A stretch of DNA of 12,960 bases from the NCBI GenBank assembly GCA_002900555.1, contig MUGD01000051.1:1-12960 (forward strand), read 5' to 3'. Of the stretch, positions 1 through 6,649 are shown in pieces (the stretch's first letter is position 1; each line of letters begins with the position of its first letter). The position numbers were made by a program, and so were the translations under genes. The notes beneath the pieces were generated by a model, which saw only the letters and a list, made by a program, of their open reading frames with translations, was not told where the DNA came from and made no database searches. Origin of the DNA: Thermoplasmata archaeon M9B2D. GTDB taxonomy: Archaea > Thermoplasmatota > E2 > DHVEG-1.

Positions 1-3
1 CCT

Positions 4-35
4 GGTAAAAATACGTTTCAACGTAAATTTTTACC
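4..35. repeat. AT-rich hairpin / inverted repeat upstream of the OPT gene
   Basis: Positions 4-12 (GGTAAAAAT) pair perfectly with 27-35. After a two-base bulge at 25-26, ACGT at 13-16 pairs with ACGT at 21-24 around a TTCA loop, giving 13 base pairs in all. It lies about 57 bases upstream of the OPT TATA box. It could be the 3' structure of a gene left of the window or a DNA operator for the transporter. The structure is seen directly; either role is inference. Confidence 0.6.
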
Positions 36-81
36 TAATAAAAATCAATGACTCTGCCGGGACCCATTTCTGATTGATTAG

Positions 82-102
82 CGAACCACCAATTTATATA
101 TA
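82..102 (+). promoter_or_regulatory. TATA promoter of the OPT transporter
   Basis: TTTATATATA at 93-102 is a strong archaeal TATA box, preceded by GCGAACCACC, which could serve as a BRE. Transcription would begin about 25 bases further on, near 120-125. That is on or just after the first ATG, so the mRNA is probably leaderless. No Shine-Dalgarno sequence precedes the start. Confidence 0.65.
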
Positions 103-119
103 CATAAAATAATATTAAA

Positions 120-2111
120 ATGGCTTATACAATGTCATACAGAGAAGACTTCGATTCGTTCATCCCTGCAAAACGACAGATACCAGAACTCACACTAAAA
201 GCAATACTTATCGGGGCAGTACTTTCCATTGTTCTTGGCGCGGCAAATGCATATTTTGGACTGTACGCTGGAATGACGGTATCGGCAGCCATCCCTGGCG
301 CGGTCATGGCATTTGCCTTACTTCGACCATTCAAAGGGACGATCCTTGAGGTAAACATCGGGATGATGGGTGCAGCCGCCGGAACAGCACTTGCCGCTGG
401 TGTTATCTTCACCATCCCCGCGATGCTGCTTGTCGGAGCATGGACCGAGGTCAACTATCTGGAGACAACGATCATCGCTGCCCTTGGCGGAATCCTTGGG
501 GTGCTCTGGATGGTGACGCTCAGACGCGCCTTGATTATCAAAACCGATCTTCCATTCCCCGAGGGTGTCGCAGTTGCAGCGGTCCTGACAACAACCGTCG
601 GGGACGATGCTACAAAAAAAAGACAGGCAAGTGTCAGCGGTGTGTGGTTGCTCTTCGGAGGCATTCTTGGGGCATTGCTAAAATTTGGACAAATCGGTCT
701 GAAAATATTCGAAGGAAAACTCCAGGGCATCATCAACATCGGGAGATTTGACATCGGAGCCGGGGAAAACGACGCGGTTATCTACGGTGGGGTTGCGACC
801 TCACCAGCGCTACTTGGCGTCGGATGGATCATCGGCCCACGGATCGCATCGTTTGTTTTCGTAGGAGGCCTTATAGGCTGGGTGATCATCACACCATTAA
901 TCGCCCTTGCAGCAGGAATCCCACCAGGACTAGAACCTATCGACGGGTTCTTCTACATCTGGGAACATTACATAAGATATATCGGCGTCGGCGCCATGGT
1001 CGTTGGTGGGTTGTACACAATCTTTAAACTCCGACAAAACCTTGCTGCGGGGATCAAAGAGGCGGTCAGTGGTCTGAAAAGCGGTCAGGCTGAGACAAAA
1101 AAACGAACAGACCAAGATTTAAACTTCAAATGGGTGTTTCTGACGATTGGGGCTCTCACCATACCGGTTTTCCTCGTTTATGTCTGGATCTCAGATAACT
1201 ACGTCGTCTCAGGGTTCATGGCGGTATTTGCCATTCTTTTTGCATTTATCGCAAGTGCGATAGCCGGATACATGGCAGGACTTGTCGGTTCATCCAACAA
1301 CCCGACATCAGGGGTCACTGTTTCGGTGCTCCTGCTGACTTGTTTGATCCTCCTGGGGTTTGGGATGTCTGGGAGCGTAGGTGCCTATGGCGCAGCGATC
1401 CTTATCGCGGCAGTCATTGCATGCTGTGCAGCAATCTCAGGGGATGTACTGCAGTCCATGACCGCGGGTCAAATGATCGGGGCAACACCCTACAAACAAC
1501 AGATTGCTGAACTCATCGGGATCCTTGCAGCAGCACCGGTCCTTGCCATTGTGGTTTCCGCCCTTCATCAGGCCTACACCATCGGAAGCAACGATTTGCC
1601 TGCTCCGCAAGCATTCCTCATGAGCGGGGTAGTACAAGGCGTGCTTGGCGGTGAGATGGTCTGGCCGTTCGTGGTCGTCGGCATGGTGCTTGCCTTTGTG
1701 ATGATCCTTATCAACATACCCGTTCTTCCGGTTGCAATCGGTATTTACCTGCCCTTTACCCTTGGAACTCCTATCTTCTGTGGAGGGGTGATTAGGTACA
1801 TCACCAATAGGAAAATCGACAGAGAATATGGAACGGGAAAAGACGAAAAAACAAATGAATGGCAACTAGCCATACAACAAACTGAGGTAAAACCAAAAGA
1901 CCGGTGTATCAGAACAGGCCTGTTGTTTACCGCGGGGCTTATCGCAGGGGAAGCGTTAACCGGGGTTATTGTCGCGTTTATCATCATCGCTGGGGTACGT
2001 ATCACCATCTTTGACGTCCCGCCGGTGATTCCTGGGCTTGTGATCTGGCTATTTATCGCTCTTCTCGTTTTTTATATCCCCTTACGAGAAATCTATAACA
2101 AAGAGTCGTAG
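120..2111 (+). CDS. OPT-family oligopeptide transporter
   Basis: A 663-residue polytopic membrane protein of the oligopeptide transporter (OPT) family, expected to import small peptides or metal-ligand complexes by ion coupling. Features that support this are the N-terminal NAYFGLYAGM segment (about residue 43), the glycine/alanine-rich NIGMMGAAAGTALAAG stretch with IFTIPAM after it (about 80-100), DLPFPEGVAVA (about 143), SNNPTSGVTVS (about 395), GDVLQSMTAGQMIG (about 441) and GIYLPFTLGTPIFCGG near the C-terminus. There are many hydrophobic helices, and a charged loop (about 320-335, rich in K, E and Q) separates two halves. The length is normal for the prokaryotic branch. The start may be the ATG at 120 or the one four codons later at 132; the TATA position suits a leaderless start at either. 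No partner genes are nearby, and family members act alone. The substrate cannot be read from the sequence. Confidence 0.92.
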   Translation: MAYTMSYREDFDSFIPAKRQIPELTLKAILIGAVLSIVLGAANAYFGLYAGMTVSAAIPGAVMAFALLRPFKGTILEVNIGMMGAAAGTALAAGVIFTIPAMLLVGAWTEVNYLETTIIAALGGILGVLWMVTLRRALIIKTDLPFPEGVAVAAVLTTTVGDDATKKRQASVSGVWLLFGGILGALLKFGQIGLKIFEGKLQGIINIGRFDIGAGENDAVIYGGVATSPALLGVGWIIGPRIASFVFVGGLIGWVIITPLIALAAGIPPGLEPIDGFFYIWEHYIRYIGVGAMVVGGLYTIFKLRQNLAAGIKEAVSGLKSGQAETKKRTDQDLNFKWVFLTIGALTIPVFLVYVWISDNYVVSGFMAVFAILFAFIASAIAGYMAGLVGSSNNPTSGVTVSVLLLTCLILLGFGMSGSVGAYGAAILIAAVIACCAAISGDVLQSMTAGQMIGATPYKQQIAELIGILAAAPVLAIVVSALHQAYTIGSNDLPAPQAFLMSGVVQGVLGGEMVWPFVVVGMVLAFVMILINIPVLPVAIGIYLPFTLGTPIFCGGVIRYITNRKIDREYGTGKDEKTNEWQLAIQQTEVKPKDRCIRTGLLFTAGLIAGEALTGVIVAFIIIAGVRITIFDVPPVIPGLVIWLFIALLVFYIPLREIYNKES

Positions 2112-2219
2112 AAGGATGTTGACAGTATCTTTGATTTAGATCTCGCAGATTATGAAACACCCAACAGGACATGTTGCAGGTTACCTTTTACAATAATGAT
2201 GATATTTGATTTCTACCTG

Positions 2220-2242
2220 TTTTTTATTAAACCTTTTTTTTT
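2220..2242 (+). terminator. Oligo-T terminator after the OPT gene
   Basis: T6 at 2220-2225 and T9 at 2234-2242 follow the OPT stop codon by about 110-130 bases, which matches the oligo-U termination used by archaeal RNA polymerase. No ORF worth naming was seen in 2112-2219. Confidence 0.65.
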
Positions 2243-2335
2243 CTGTTGACATAAGAAAAACTACTAGTAATTCATTTTAATTTGGTTTGAGAATTTTAAA
2301 AAATACATACTAAATTAGATACAGTTATTAAAGAG

Positions 2336-2389
2336 AATTTTAATACATTCTCCATATAATCTTACAATGAACTCCTGCGAAGAGAGGAG
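2336..2389 (+). promoter_or_regulatory. Promoter and ribosome binding site of the ATP-cone gene
   Basis: The stretch upstream is very AT-rich with several TATA-like words. TTTTAATAC at about 2339-2347 is best placed for a start near 2370 that would retain the GAGGAG ribosome binding site at 2384-2389. That site is five bases before the ATG at 2395 and fixes the start codon. The choice among TATA-like words is uncertain. Confidence 0.5.
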
Positions 2390-2394
2390 ATTTT

Positions 2395-2664
2395 ATGCCT
2401 AAAAATGTGATTAAAAAAGACGGAAGGATAGAACCGTTCATAAAAGAAAAAATTGTTGTTAGCGCTGTCAAAACCGGGGTGACCGTTACCATCGCACGAG
2501 AAATCGCTGAGAATATCGAAAAAAAACCAGAAGAAAACATCCGGACAAGTTGGATCCGCCAATATGTATTAAAAGAATTGACAAAACATAACCCGGATTG
2601 GTCGAAGCGTTGGTACGACTACGATAAAAACATAAAAAGATTACATAAACATGGTCTGATGTAG
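2395..2664 (+). CDS. Free-standing ATP-cone domain protein
   Basis: An 89-residue protein that is almost entirely one ATP-cone domain. The diagnostic start VIKKDGRIEPFIKEKI (residues 5-20) matches the N-terminal ATP-cone of NrdR and of anaerobic and class I/II ribonucleotide reductases, where the domain binds ATP/dATP as an allosteric sensor. The helical stretch AREIAENIEKK and the IRQYVLKEL helix complete the fold. A tryptophan- and basic-rich tail (about 62-89: WSKRWYDYDKNIKRLHKHG) follows. No reductase or zinc-ribbon domain is attached, unlike in NrdR. A nucleotide-sensing or DNA-binding role is plausible, but its target is unknown. The start is set by GAGGAG five bases upstream. It appears to be a single-gene unit between the OPT terminator and a tRNA on the other strand. 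Confidence 0.85.
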   Translation: MPKNVIKKDGRIEPFIKEKIVVSAVKTGVTVTIAREIAENIEKKPEENIRTSWIRQYVLKELTKHNPDWSKRWYDYDKNIKRLHKHGLM

Positions 2665-2723
2665 ACCACCCCTAAGCGATGATTATTTCACAATGTATGA
2701 TTCTATCAAGGGGGGACGTTCAA

Positions 2724-2798
2724 CGGACCTGGCGGGATTCGAACCCGCGATCTGCAGCTTAGGAGACTGCCGCCCAATCCAGGCTAGGCTACAGGTCC
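2724..2798 (-). tRNA. tRNA-Arg (anticodon CCT)
   Basis: Read on the minus strand, the cloverleaf is complete. The acceptor GGACCTG (2798-2792) pairs with CAGGTCC (2731-2725), with discriminator G at 2724. The D stem is GCCT/GGGC with GG in the loop. The anticodon stem GCAGT/GCTGC encloses the loop CTCCTAA, giving anticodon CCT, which reads AGG (Arg). The variable loop is five bases and the T arm is GCGGG-TTCGAAT-CCCGC. No CCA is encoded, as is usual in archaea, and there is no intron. A TATA-like TTTTAAGAATAAT lies on the minus strand about 30-40 bases upstream (around 2826-2838). Confidence 0.96.
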
Positions 2799-2926
2799 AA
2801 TGGAAGCATAAGAGAACATCGGTGCATTATTCTTAAAAGTTAGCAAAACAAAACTATGCCAGGGGGAACACAAAGCACAGACGTATATAGAGTGTACCAG
2901 GAGGTACCTCGCCTTCTACTTTTTCG

Positions 2927-2938
2927 CAATATTTTTAT
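2927..2938 (+). promoter_or_regulatory. TATA-like element of the 74-residue gene
   Basis: AATATTTTTAT, about 31-41 bases before the ATG at 2969, is placed for a leaderless or nearly leaderless transcript. A second TATA-like word, CGTATATAG at 2882-2889, would give a leader of over 50 bases and is an alternative. Confidence 0.45.
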
Positions 2939-2968
2939 CTAGGAACGGATTGTATTTCTCGTGAAAGT

Positions 2969-3193
2969 ATGGAAACCTATGTCGATCTATATCTAAGCGC
3001 AGATGGTGAAAAAGCATCAGAAATACAGCGCAGACTCAAGGCACTAGGGTTAAAACCAGGGATTGGCGAACATGATTTCTTATATGATTGGAACAAAATC
3101 GTAAGCCCCAACGAGATAATCGCTTTCGCAGACAGAGTACAATCAGAATTGAGAGGGACCGGAGTCATATTACGGTTCACAACAATTCGGTAA
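2969..3193 (+). CDS. Small conserved-looking protein of unknown function
   Basis: A 74-residue soluble protein without signal peptide or membrane segment. I do not recognise a named family. Alternating predicted strands and helices (strand METYVDLYLS, helix EKASEIQRRLKALGL, central GIGEHDFLYDW, helix NEIIAFADRVQSELRG, strand GVILRFTTIR) suggest a compact two-layer alpha/beta fold, possibly ferredoxin-like, of the kind seen in small regulatory or binding domains. No catalytic motif or cysteines are visible. No Shine-Dalgarno precedes the ATG; a GTG at 2961 is out of frame. It is followed at once by a T7 tract, so it is a separate unit from trkH. Confidence 0.7.
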   Translation: METYVDLYLSADGEKASEIQRRLKALGLKPGIGEHDFLYDWNKIVSPNEIIAFADRVQSELRGTGVILRFTTIR

Positions 3194-3200
3194 AAAGATA

Positions 3201-3207
3201 TTTTTTT
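3201..3207 (+). terminator. T7 terminator after the 74-residue gene
   Basis: Seven consecutive T bases begin eight bases after the stop codon at 3191-3193, immediately before the trkH promoter. This separates the two transcription units. Confidence 0.55.
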
Positions 3208-3238
3208 CTGCCTTTATAAAACCGATGACGTAAGGCAG
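3208..3238 (+). promoter_or_regulatory. trkH promoter with operator-like inverted repeat around the TATA box
   Basis: CTGCCTT at 3208-3214 and its perfect complement AAGGCAG at 3232-3238 flank the TATA box TTTATAAAA (about 3213-3221). The TATA position predicts a transcript start near 3243, so the repeat would lie in the promoter DNA and not in the mRNA. A dimeric regulator bound here would compete with TBP/TFB. The repeat is seen directly; the regulatory role is inference. A GGAGA ribosome binding site follows at 3255-3259. Confidence 0.55.
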
Positions 3239-3267
3239 GCAATCATATGAGGCTGGAGATGTAAAAG

Positions 3268-4770
3268 ATGAGCGACCTGAAAACAGTTCTCAGGGATCTA
3301 AGCAATATCTTTATTGCGGTTGGGGCGATGTCCTTTATCCCGCTTCTTGTCCCGCTCTATTACAAAGAGTATAGTGCGATCTTCCCTCTTTTGATCACCT
3401 GTCTAATCTTTCTTCAGATCGGATTTCTCATGTTTATCTTGTTTCAACATGCCGAGGTTACAAACTTTAAAAGCGCTATGGTGACCGCTGCACTTGGATG
3501 GTTGTTCATTCCCCTTATCAGTGCCATCCCCTTTCTCTTACTGCCCTATAACCTGAGTAGCGGTGCAACGATGGGGTTCCTCCCAGCATTTTTTGAGTCG
3601 ATGTCAGGCTGGACAGGGACGGGACTAACGATGGTAGACAAGGAGCAGCTGCTGCCCTATAGCCTTCAGTTTTGGCGTACCTGGATCCAATGGATAGGAG
3701 GAGTCGGTGTCATTGTGCTGACGCTTTCGATTCTAGCACGGCCTGGAGTTGGGTCCTTTGTCCTTTATCGTGGAGAAGCCAGGGAGAAACGAACCCATCC
3801 GTCGATTGTGTCAACGGTACGAACGATCTGGTGGATATTTTTGCTCTACACGATTGTAGGAATCATCGGTCTTCTGCTCATCTGCTCTCTGTTTCCAAAC
3901 GGGATGAGCCCATGGGAATCTCTTAATCATGCGATGACTGCCCTTGCGACAGGTGGTTTTAGCGTTACTGATAACAGCATAGCTGGATTTGGGACGCTCT
4001 GCCAACTCTTCATTGTTCTACTTATGTTTGCTGGAGCGATTGCATTTGCAGCACATTACGATCTTTTGAAAGGCAGGATACGGCGTTTTTTTTCAGATAG
4101 CCAGATGAAGTTGATGATCATCCTTGCTATAACAGGAGTCGCCCTCTTAACGCTCATCAACATAAATAATCAGAATCTCCCGTATGCTACTAACATTTTA
4201 TTGGCAATCCGGGATTCAGGGTTTCAGTTTGTCTCTGCATTGACCTGTACTGGATTATCCACCGTTGATATAAACACGTGGACGGAATCAGCAAAACTTC
4301 TGCTCTCCCTTGTCATGATCATTGGTGGAGCTGCAGGATCAACAGCCGGTGGCATTAAACTTTTCCGTGCGATTCTTCTTTTCAAAGGAGCCGGTTGGAG
4401 GGTAAAACGAAGCATCTCTTTCCCAAGGCGGGTTTTTATCAGGAAATTCGGTGGTCGCTGTCTTCCTGAGAAAGAGGCTATTGATCTTGTGAATGAGGCG
4501 GCGATCGTCTCGTTTATCTGGGTTCTGATGCTTATCGCTGGTTTCTTTGTGATGGCGTTTATGTATCCACAGCAGACCATCGGTAACATTTTCTTTGAGG
4601 TGTGCTCTGCGCAGGGAAACGTGGGGTTATCGGTTGGGTTAACAACGATTTCAATGGATCCGATTGCGAAGATCATGTTGATTTTCAACATGTGGATTGG
4701 ACGGTTGGAGATCATCCCTGTTATCGTTCTCCTACGGTCACTTGTGGGGATAAAACGAAATATCTTCTGA
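3268..4770 (+). CDS. trkH: TrkH-family potassium uptake channel subunit
   Basis: A 500-residue integral membrane K+ translocating subunit of the TrkH/KtrB superfamily. The four pore-loop repeats with their selectivity-filter glycines are visible in order: TGTGL (116-120), TGGFS (228-232), TCTGLS (326-331) and QGNVGLS (449-455). The glycine-rich middle-helix segment IIGGAAGSTAGGIK (351-364) and the terminal NMWIGRLEIIP signature (474-484) are also intact. The length matches TrkH. The start is set by GGAGA at 3255-3259, eight bases before the ATG. The adjacent convergent RCK protein is the expected cytoplasmic gating partner. Promoter architecture suggests control by a DNA-binding regulator. 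All filter elements are present, so the gene should be functional. Confidence 0.95.
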   Translation: MSDLKTVLRDLSNIFIAVGAMSFIPLLVPLYYKEYSAIFPLLITCLIFLQIGFLMFILFQHAEVTNFKSAMVTAALGWLFIPLISAIPFLLLPYNLSSGATMGFLPAFFESMSGWTGTGLTMVDKEQLLPYSLQFWRTWIQWIGGVGVIVLTLSILARPGVGSFVLYRGEAREKRTHPSIVSTVRTIWWIFLLYTIVGIIGLLLICSLFPNGMSPWESLNHAMTALATGGFSVTDNSIAGFGTLCQLFIVLLMFAGAIAFAAHYDLLKGRIRRFFSDSQMKLMIILAITGVALLTLININNQNLPYATNILLAIRDSGFQFVSALTCTGLSTVDINTWTESAKLLLSLVMIIGGAAGSTAGGIKLFRAILLFKGAGWRVKRSISFPRRVFIRKFGGRCLPEKEAIDLVNEAAIVSFIWVLMLIAGFFVMAFMYPQQTIGNIFFEVCSAQGNVGLSVGLTTISMDPIAKIMLIFNMWIGRLEIIPVIVLLRSLVGIKRNIF

Positions 4771-4792
4771 GAGGGAGATGTGCAACGATTGC

Positions 4793-4823
4793 TTTTCCCT
4801 TTTTTCTTTAGAAAAAAAAAGAG
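4793..4823. terminator. Bidirectional T-rich terminator between trkH and trkA
   Basis: T6 at 4800-4805 plus TTT at 4807-4809, then after AG an A9 run at 4812-4820, form an imperfect T/A inverted repeat. It supplies an oligo-U tract to transcripts from both sides: trkH from the left, ending at 4770, and trkA from the right, ending at 4854. Confidence 0.7.
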
Positions 4824-4853
4824 TCAATCTTGGGAAAGATGGTAAAAATGGCG

Positions 4854-5507
4854 TTATTCTGAGAACATGCTGACGACTTTATCGACGCGGTCTTTTTCGA
4901 CGATGATGGTGACGATGTCGCCTTCATGCAGTGTGAGGTCATCGGTTGGGATGATGAACCTGTCTTTTCGTTCGATTGCCACTACAAGGCTTTTGTGATG
5001 AACCCAGATATCTGTGATTGTCTTGCGGTCGAAGGATGATTTTGGGAGTAGCGGGAGTCGGACGACCTCTGCGTAATCATCGACGTTTAAGAATCCCTCT
5101 ATGGTAGGGTGTTTTATGGACGTGTAGATCATCTCTGCTACAACGATATCTGGTTTGTTTATGATTTTGACGCCTTTCTCAAGGTACAATGGTTTGCTTT
5201 CCTCTTGATTGACCACTGCGATGAGGTTTTTCACTCCTCTGTTTTTTGCAAGTGAGACAACTAGAAGGTTTGTTGCATCATCTGTTGTGGTTGCGATGAG
5301 GACATCTGCTTTTTTGACATCAAGCTCGTCGAGGGTTTCTTCTTGGGTCGCGTCCGCGTTTATCGCTATTGCATCAAACTTCCGTGCTACGTATTCGCAT
5401 CGTTCCTCGTTTTTGTCGATGACAACGACATTGTGATGTTTTTCGCTTAATGCAAGTTCTGTGAGTCGCTTGCCGATGCCAGAAGCCCCAACAATGACGA
5501 TATACAT
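4854..5507 (-). CDS. trkA: TrkA-type RCK potassium channel regulator
   Basis: A 217-residue cytoplasmic protein with one RCK_N domain (about 1-115) and one RCK_C domain (about 135-217), the single-unit form common in archaea (KtrA/half-TrkA size). The Rossmann nucleotide loop is GASGIG at 7-12, and the aspartate at the end of the second strand is D31 in VVVIDKNEER, which favours NAD(H), with ATP/ADP also bound in the family. DATQEETLDELDV (52-64) and ATTTDDATNLL (72-82) are typical RCK_N sequence. The C-terminal part ends in a LHEGDIVTIIV strand, typical of RCK_C. As a ring under TrkH it would gate K+ uptake in response to nucleotide. It lies tail to tail with trkH, so the two are separately promoted. 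No strong Shine-Dalgarno is seen before the ATG. Confidence 0.93.
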   Translation of the reverse strand: MYIVIVGASGIGKRLTELALSEKHHNVVVIDKNEERCEYVARKFDAIAINADATQEETLDELDVKKADVLIATTTDDATNLLVVSLAKNRGVKNLIAVVNQEESKPLYLEKGVKIINKPDIVVAEMIYTSIKHPTIEGFLNVDDYAEVVRLPLLPKSSFDRKTITDIWVHHKSLVVAIERKDRFIIPTDDLTLHEGDIVTIIVEKDRVDKVVSMFSE

Positions 5508-5557
5508 AGGTATCCAACATTTGTCTTTGTATTGGCTGCGTGTAATTTAGCTAATGG

Positions 5558-5570
5558 TATTAAATCTTTC
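5558..5570 (-). promoter_or_regulatory. trkA promoter (BRE and TATA)
   Basis: On the minus strand CGAAAG followed directly by ATTTAATA is a textbook archaeal BRE-TATA pair. It predicts a transcript start near 5533 and a leader of about 25 bases before the ATG at 5507. Confidence 0.7.
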
Positions 5571-5635
5571 GCAGAATCAATACCTGTGTTCTTACGGGGG
5601 ACATCTTGTAGGGGTTCCTCTGGAAAACCAATGGG

Positions 5636-6367
5636 TTAGAGGGGGGTGTAGTTGATGGAAAAATGCCCGGATGACCCGTCAGTCGCTGGTGGTTTCCAGT
5701 TCTGCAGCTGCAAGAGCCGTATGGTCTCAAAGGGAATATGTTTTTCTTCTAAAAGCCGTGAGATTCCAGGTATATGACCGTCACCAACGCAGGCGACGAT
5801 GCTTTTGTGTTTTTCGTGTAATTCGAAAAGTTTTTGTGCCATATGGGTGTTGCGTTCATCGATTAATGTTTTTTTGATCGTTGGGAATTTCTTACCGATC
5901 TCCTGGAGGTATGTATCGAAATCCTGTTGGTAGTGCTTTAGCTCTTGTTCTACCCGTTTCTTGGTTACGAACAGTCCGGCGACTCCGGAGAACAGCAGGC
6001 GGAATCTCTCAATAAACGGCATGGTTTTCCACATGTGGGTAAAGAGCTGTTGGGCGTTGGCGTCTAAGAAGGCGATGGGGAGTTGATGGGACTGTGCGTA
6101 GTTGATTGCGGAAAGCATCTCGTCTCCTGCGCTTACGCCGTATTGCTCTGCCATGTTTTCTTGGAATTGTGCAAGCATGCGGTAGATGAGGGGGAGGTTT
6201 CTTTTTGCAGCATGGTAGGAGGTAGGGTCTGTGTTGCGTAGGAGGATTGCTTGGTATCGCTGTGGGTCAAGTTCGACTCCGACGATCTCTGGTTGTTTTT
6301 CATCGAAGAGGGCAAGGATTGCCGCTGAAAGGTTGAAGACATGGCCGGTTCCGATTAGTGTTATCAT
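5636..6367 (-). CDS. TraB/PrgY-family protein
   Basis: A 243-residue protein of the TraB/PrgY (Tiki-like) superfamily, whose members are putative metal-dependent peptidases or, as PrgY, inhibitors of peptide pheromone activity. The conserved positions are present: GTGHV at 6-10 near the start, the acidic E32 in VGVELDPQRY, the arginine of DERN at 170-173, and the second GDGH at 195-198. Paired GxxH motifs plus E and R are the hallmark of the fold. Archaeal members often carry a C-terminal membrane region. Here only a modest hydrophobic stretch (about 121-133, RFRLLFSGVAGLF) is seen and the tail is polar, so it may be soluble or peripheral. No Shine-Dalgarno precedes the ATG, and a weak TATA-like CCTTAATGAA about 30 bases upstream suggests a leaderless mRNA. 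Substrate unknown. Confidence 0.83.
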   Translation of the reverse strand: MITLIGTGHVFNLSAAILALFDEKQPEIVGVELDPQRYQAILLRNTDPTSYHAAKRNLPLIYRMLAQFQENMAEQYGVSAGDEMLSAINYAQSHQLPIAFLDANAQQLFTHMWKTMPFIERFRLLFSGVAGLFVTKKRVEQELKHYQQDFDTYLQEIGKKFPTIKKTLIDERNTHMAQKLFELHEKHKSIVACVGDGHIPGISRLLEEKHIPFETIRLLQLQNWKPPATDGSSGHFSINYTPL

Positions 6368-6436
6368 AGGCGATGCGGCAAATACGCTGTGGTTTCATTA
6401 AGGTATGTGTTCAACACAGCATGTTTTTCGTCAATC

Positions 6437-6465
6437 GTCGATATAGAAATCGACATTATTAAATA
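6437..6465 (+). promoter_or_regulatory. Inverted repeat and TATA box ahead of the 28-codon ORF
   Basis: GTCGAT at 6437-6442 and ATCGAC at 6449-6454 form a perfect 6-bp inverted repeat with a six-base spacer. It abuts the TATA box ATTAAATA at 6458-6465, where a BRE would be. The start of transcription is predicted near 6488, which is the ATG itself. The region is also upstream of the divergent TraB-family gene, so one regulator could act on both. Confidence 0.55.
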
Positions 6466-6488
6466 CTATGAATGCTATAATAATACGT

Positions 6489-6575
6489 ATGTGTAACGTC
6501 ATCGACGACTATCGGGAAGACGAATTATCCGACGTATGGATAAAAATCGAAAGAAGGAAATGGATTCATGGGTAG
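6489..6575 (+). CDS. Candidate leaderless 28-residue mini-protein
   Basis: ATG at 6489 to TAG at 6573-6575 encodes 28 residues beginning MCNVIDDYREDELSD and ending in a basic, tryptophan-containing segment (ERRKWIHG). The product is charged, with an acidic N-terminal half and a basic C-terminal end, and has no membrane segment. The evidence for a gene is positional. A good TATA box places the transcript start on the ATG, and an oligo-T tract closes the unit 34 bases after the stop. No homologue is recognised. Such a short ORF can arise by chance, so the transcript could equally be a small RNA with or without a peptide. See the anti-SD motifs immediately downstream. Confidence 0.4.
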   Translation: MCNVIDDYREDELSDVWIKIERRKWIHG

Positions 6576-6608
6576 TTGCGTACCCCCAAGCCTCCTTTCA
6601 CCTCCTTA

Positions 6609-6617
6609 TTTTTTTTT
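6609..6617 (+). terminator. T9 terminator of the small unit
   Basis: Nine consecutive T bases follow a pyrimidine-rich stretch, consistent with archaeal oligo-U termination of a plus-strand transcript. The only plus-strand unit upstream that it can serve is the 28-codon ORF/RNA, because the gene to the left is on the minus strand. Confidence 0.6.
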
Positions 6618-6649
6618 AAAATACCATGCAGAAAAGCACCGTTTATCTC

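Larger units (their letters stand above)
6489..6617 (+). ncRNA. Candidate small RNA with tandem anti-Shine-Dalgarno motifs
   Basis: The predicted transcript of about 125-130 bases begins at the 28-codon ORF and ends in T9 at 6609-6617. GGGTA at 6570-6574 pairs with TACCC at 6581-6585 to form a hairpin over the stop codon. Single-stranded pyrimidine-rich sequence then carries CCTCCTT twice (6591-6597 and 6601-6607). TCACCTCCTTA at 6598-6608 matches the conserved 3' end of 16S rRNA, the anti-Shine-Dalgarno. Such an RNA could pair with ribosome binding sites. Pyrimidine-rich sequence is also common just before archaeal terminators, so the match may be incidental. Confidence 0.4.

Noticed and set aside
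2667..2715. CCCCT/AGGGG complementarity after the ATP-cone gene as a terminator stem
   Set aside because: Five pairs separated by over 30 bases and no T-tract on either strand.
2894..2907. GTACC-AGGA-GGTAC hairpin between the tRNA and the 74-residue gene
   Set aside because: Only five base pairs, not in register with a promoter or coding start; too weak to call.
6570..6608. Minus-strand reading of GGAGGTGAAAGGAGG as ribosome binding sites for a gene
   Set aside because: The frames following it stop after about 11-13 codons (ATG at 6570 or GTG near 6604), so there is no gene to serve.
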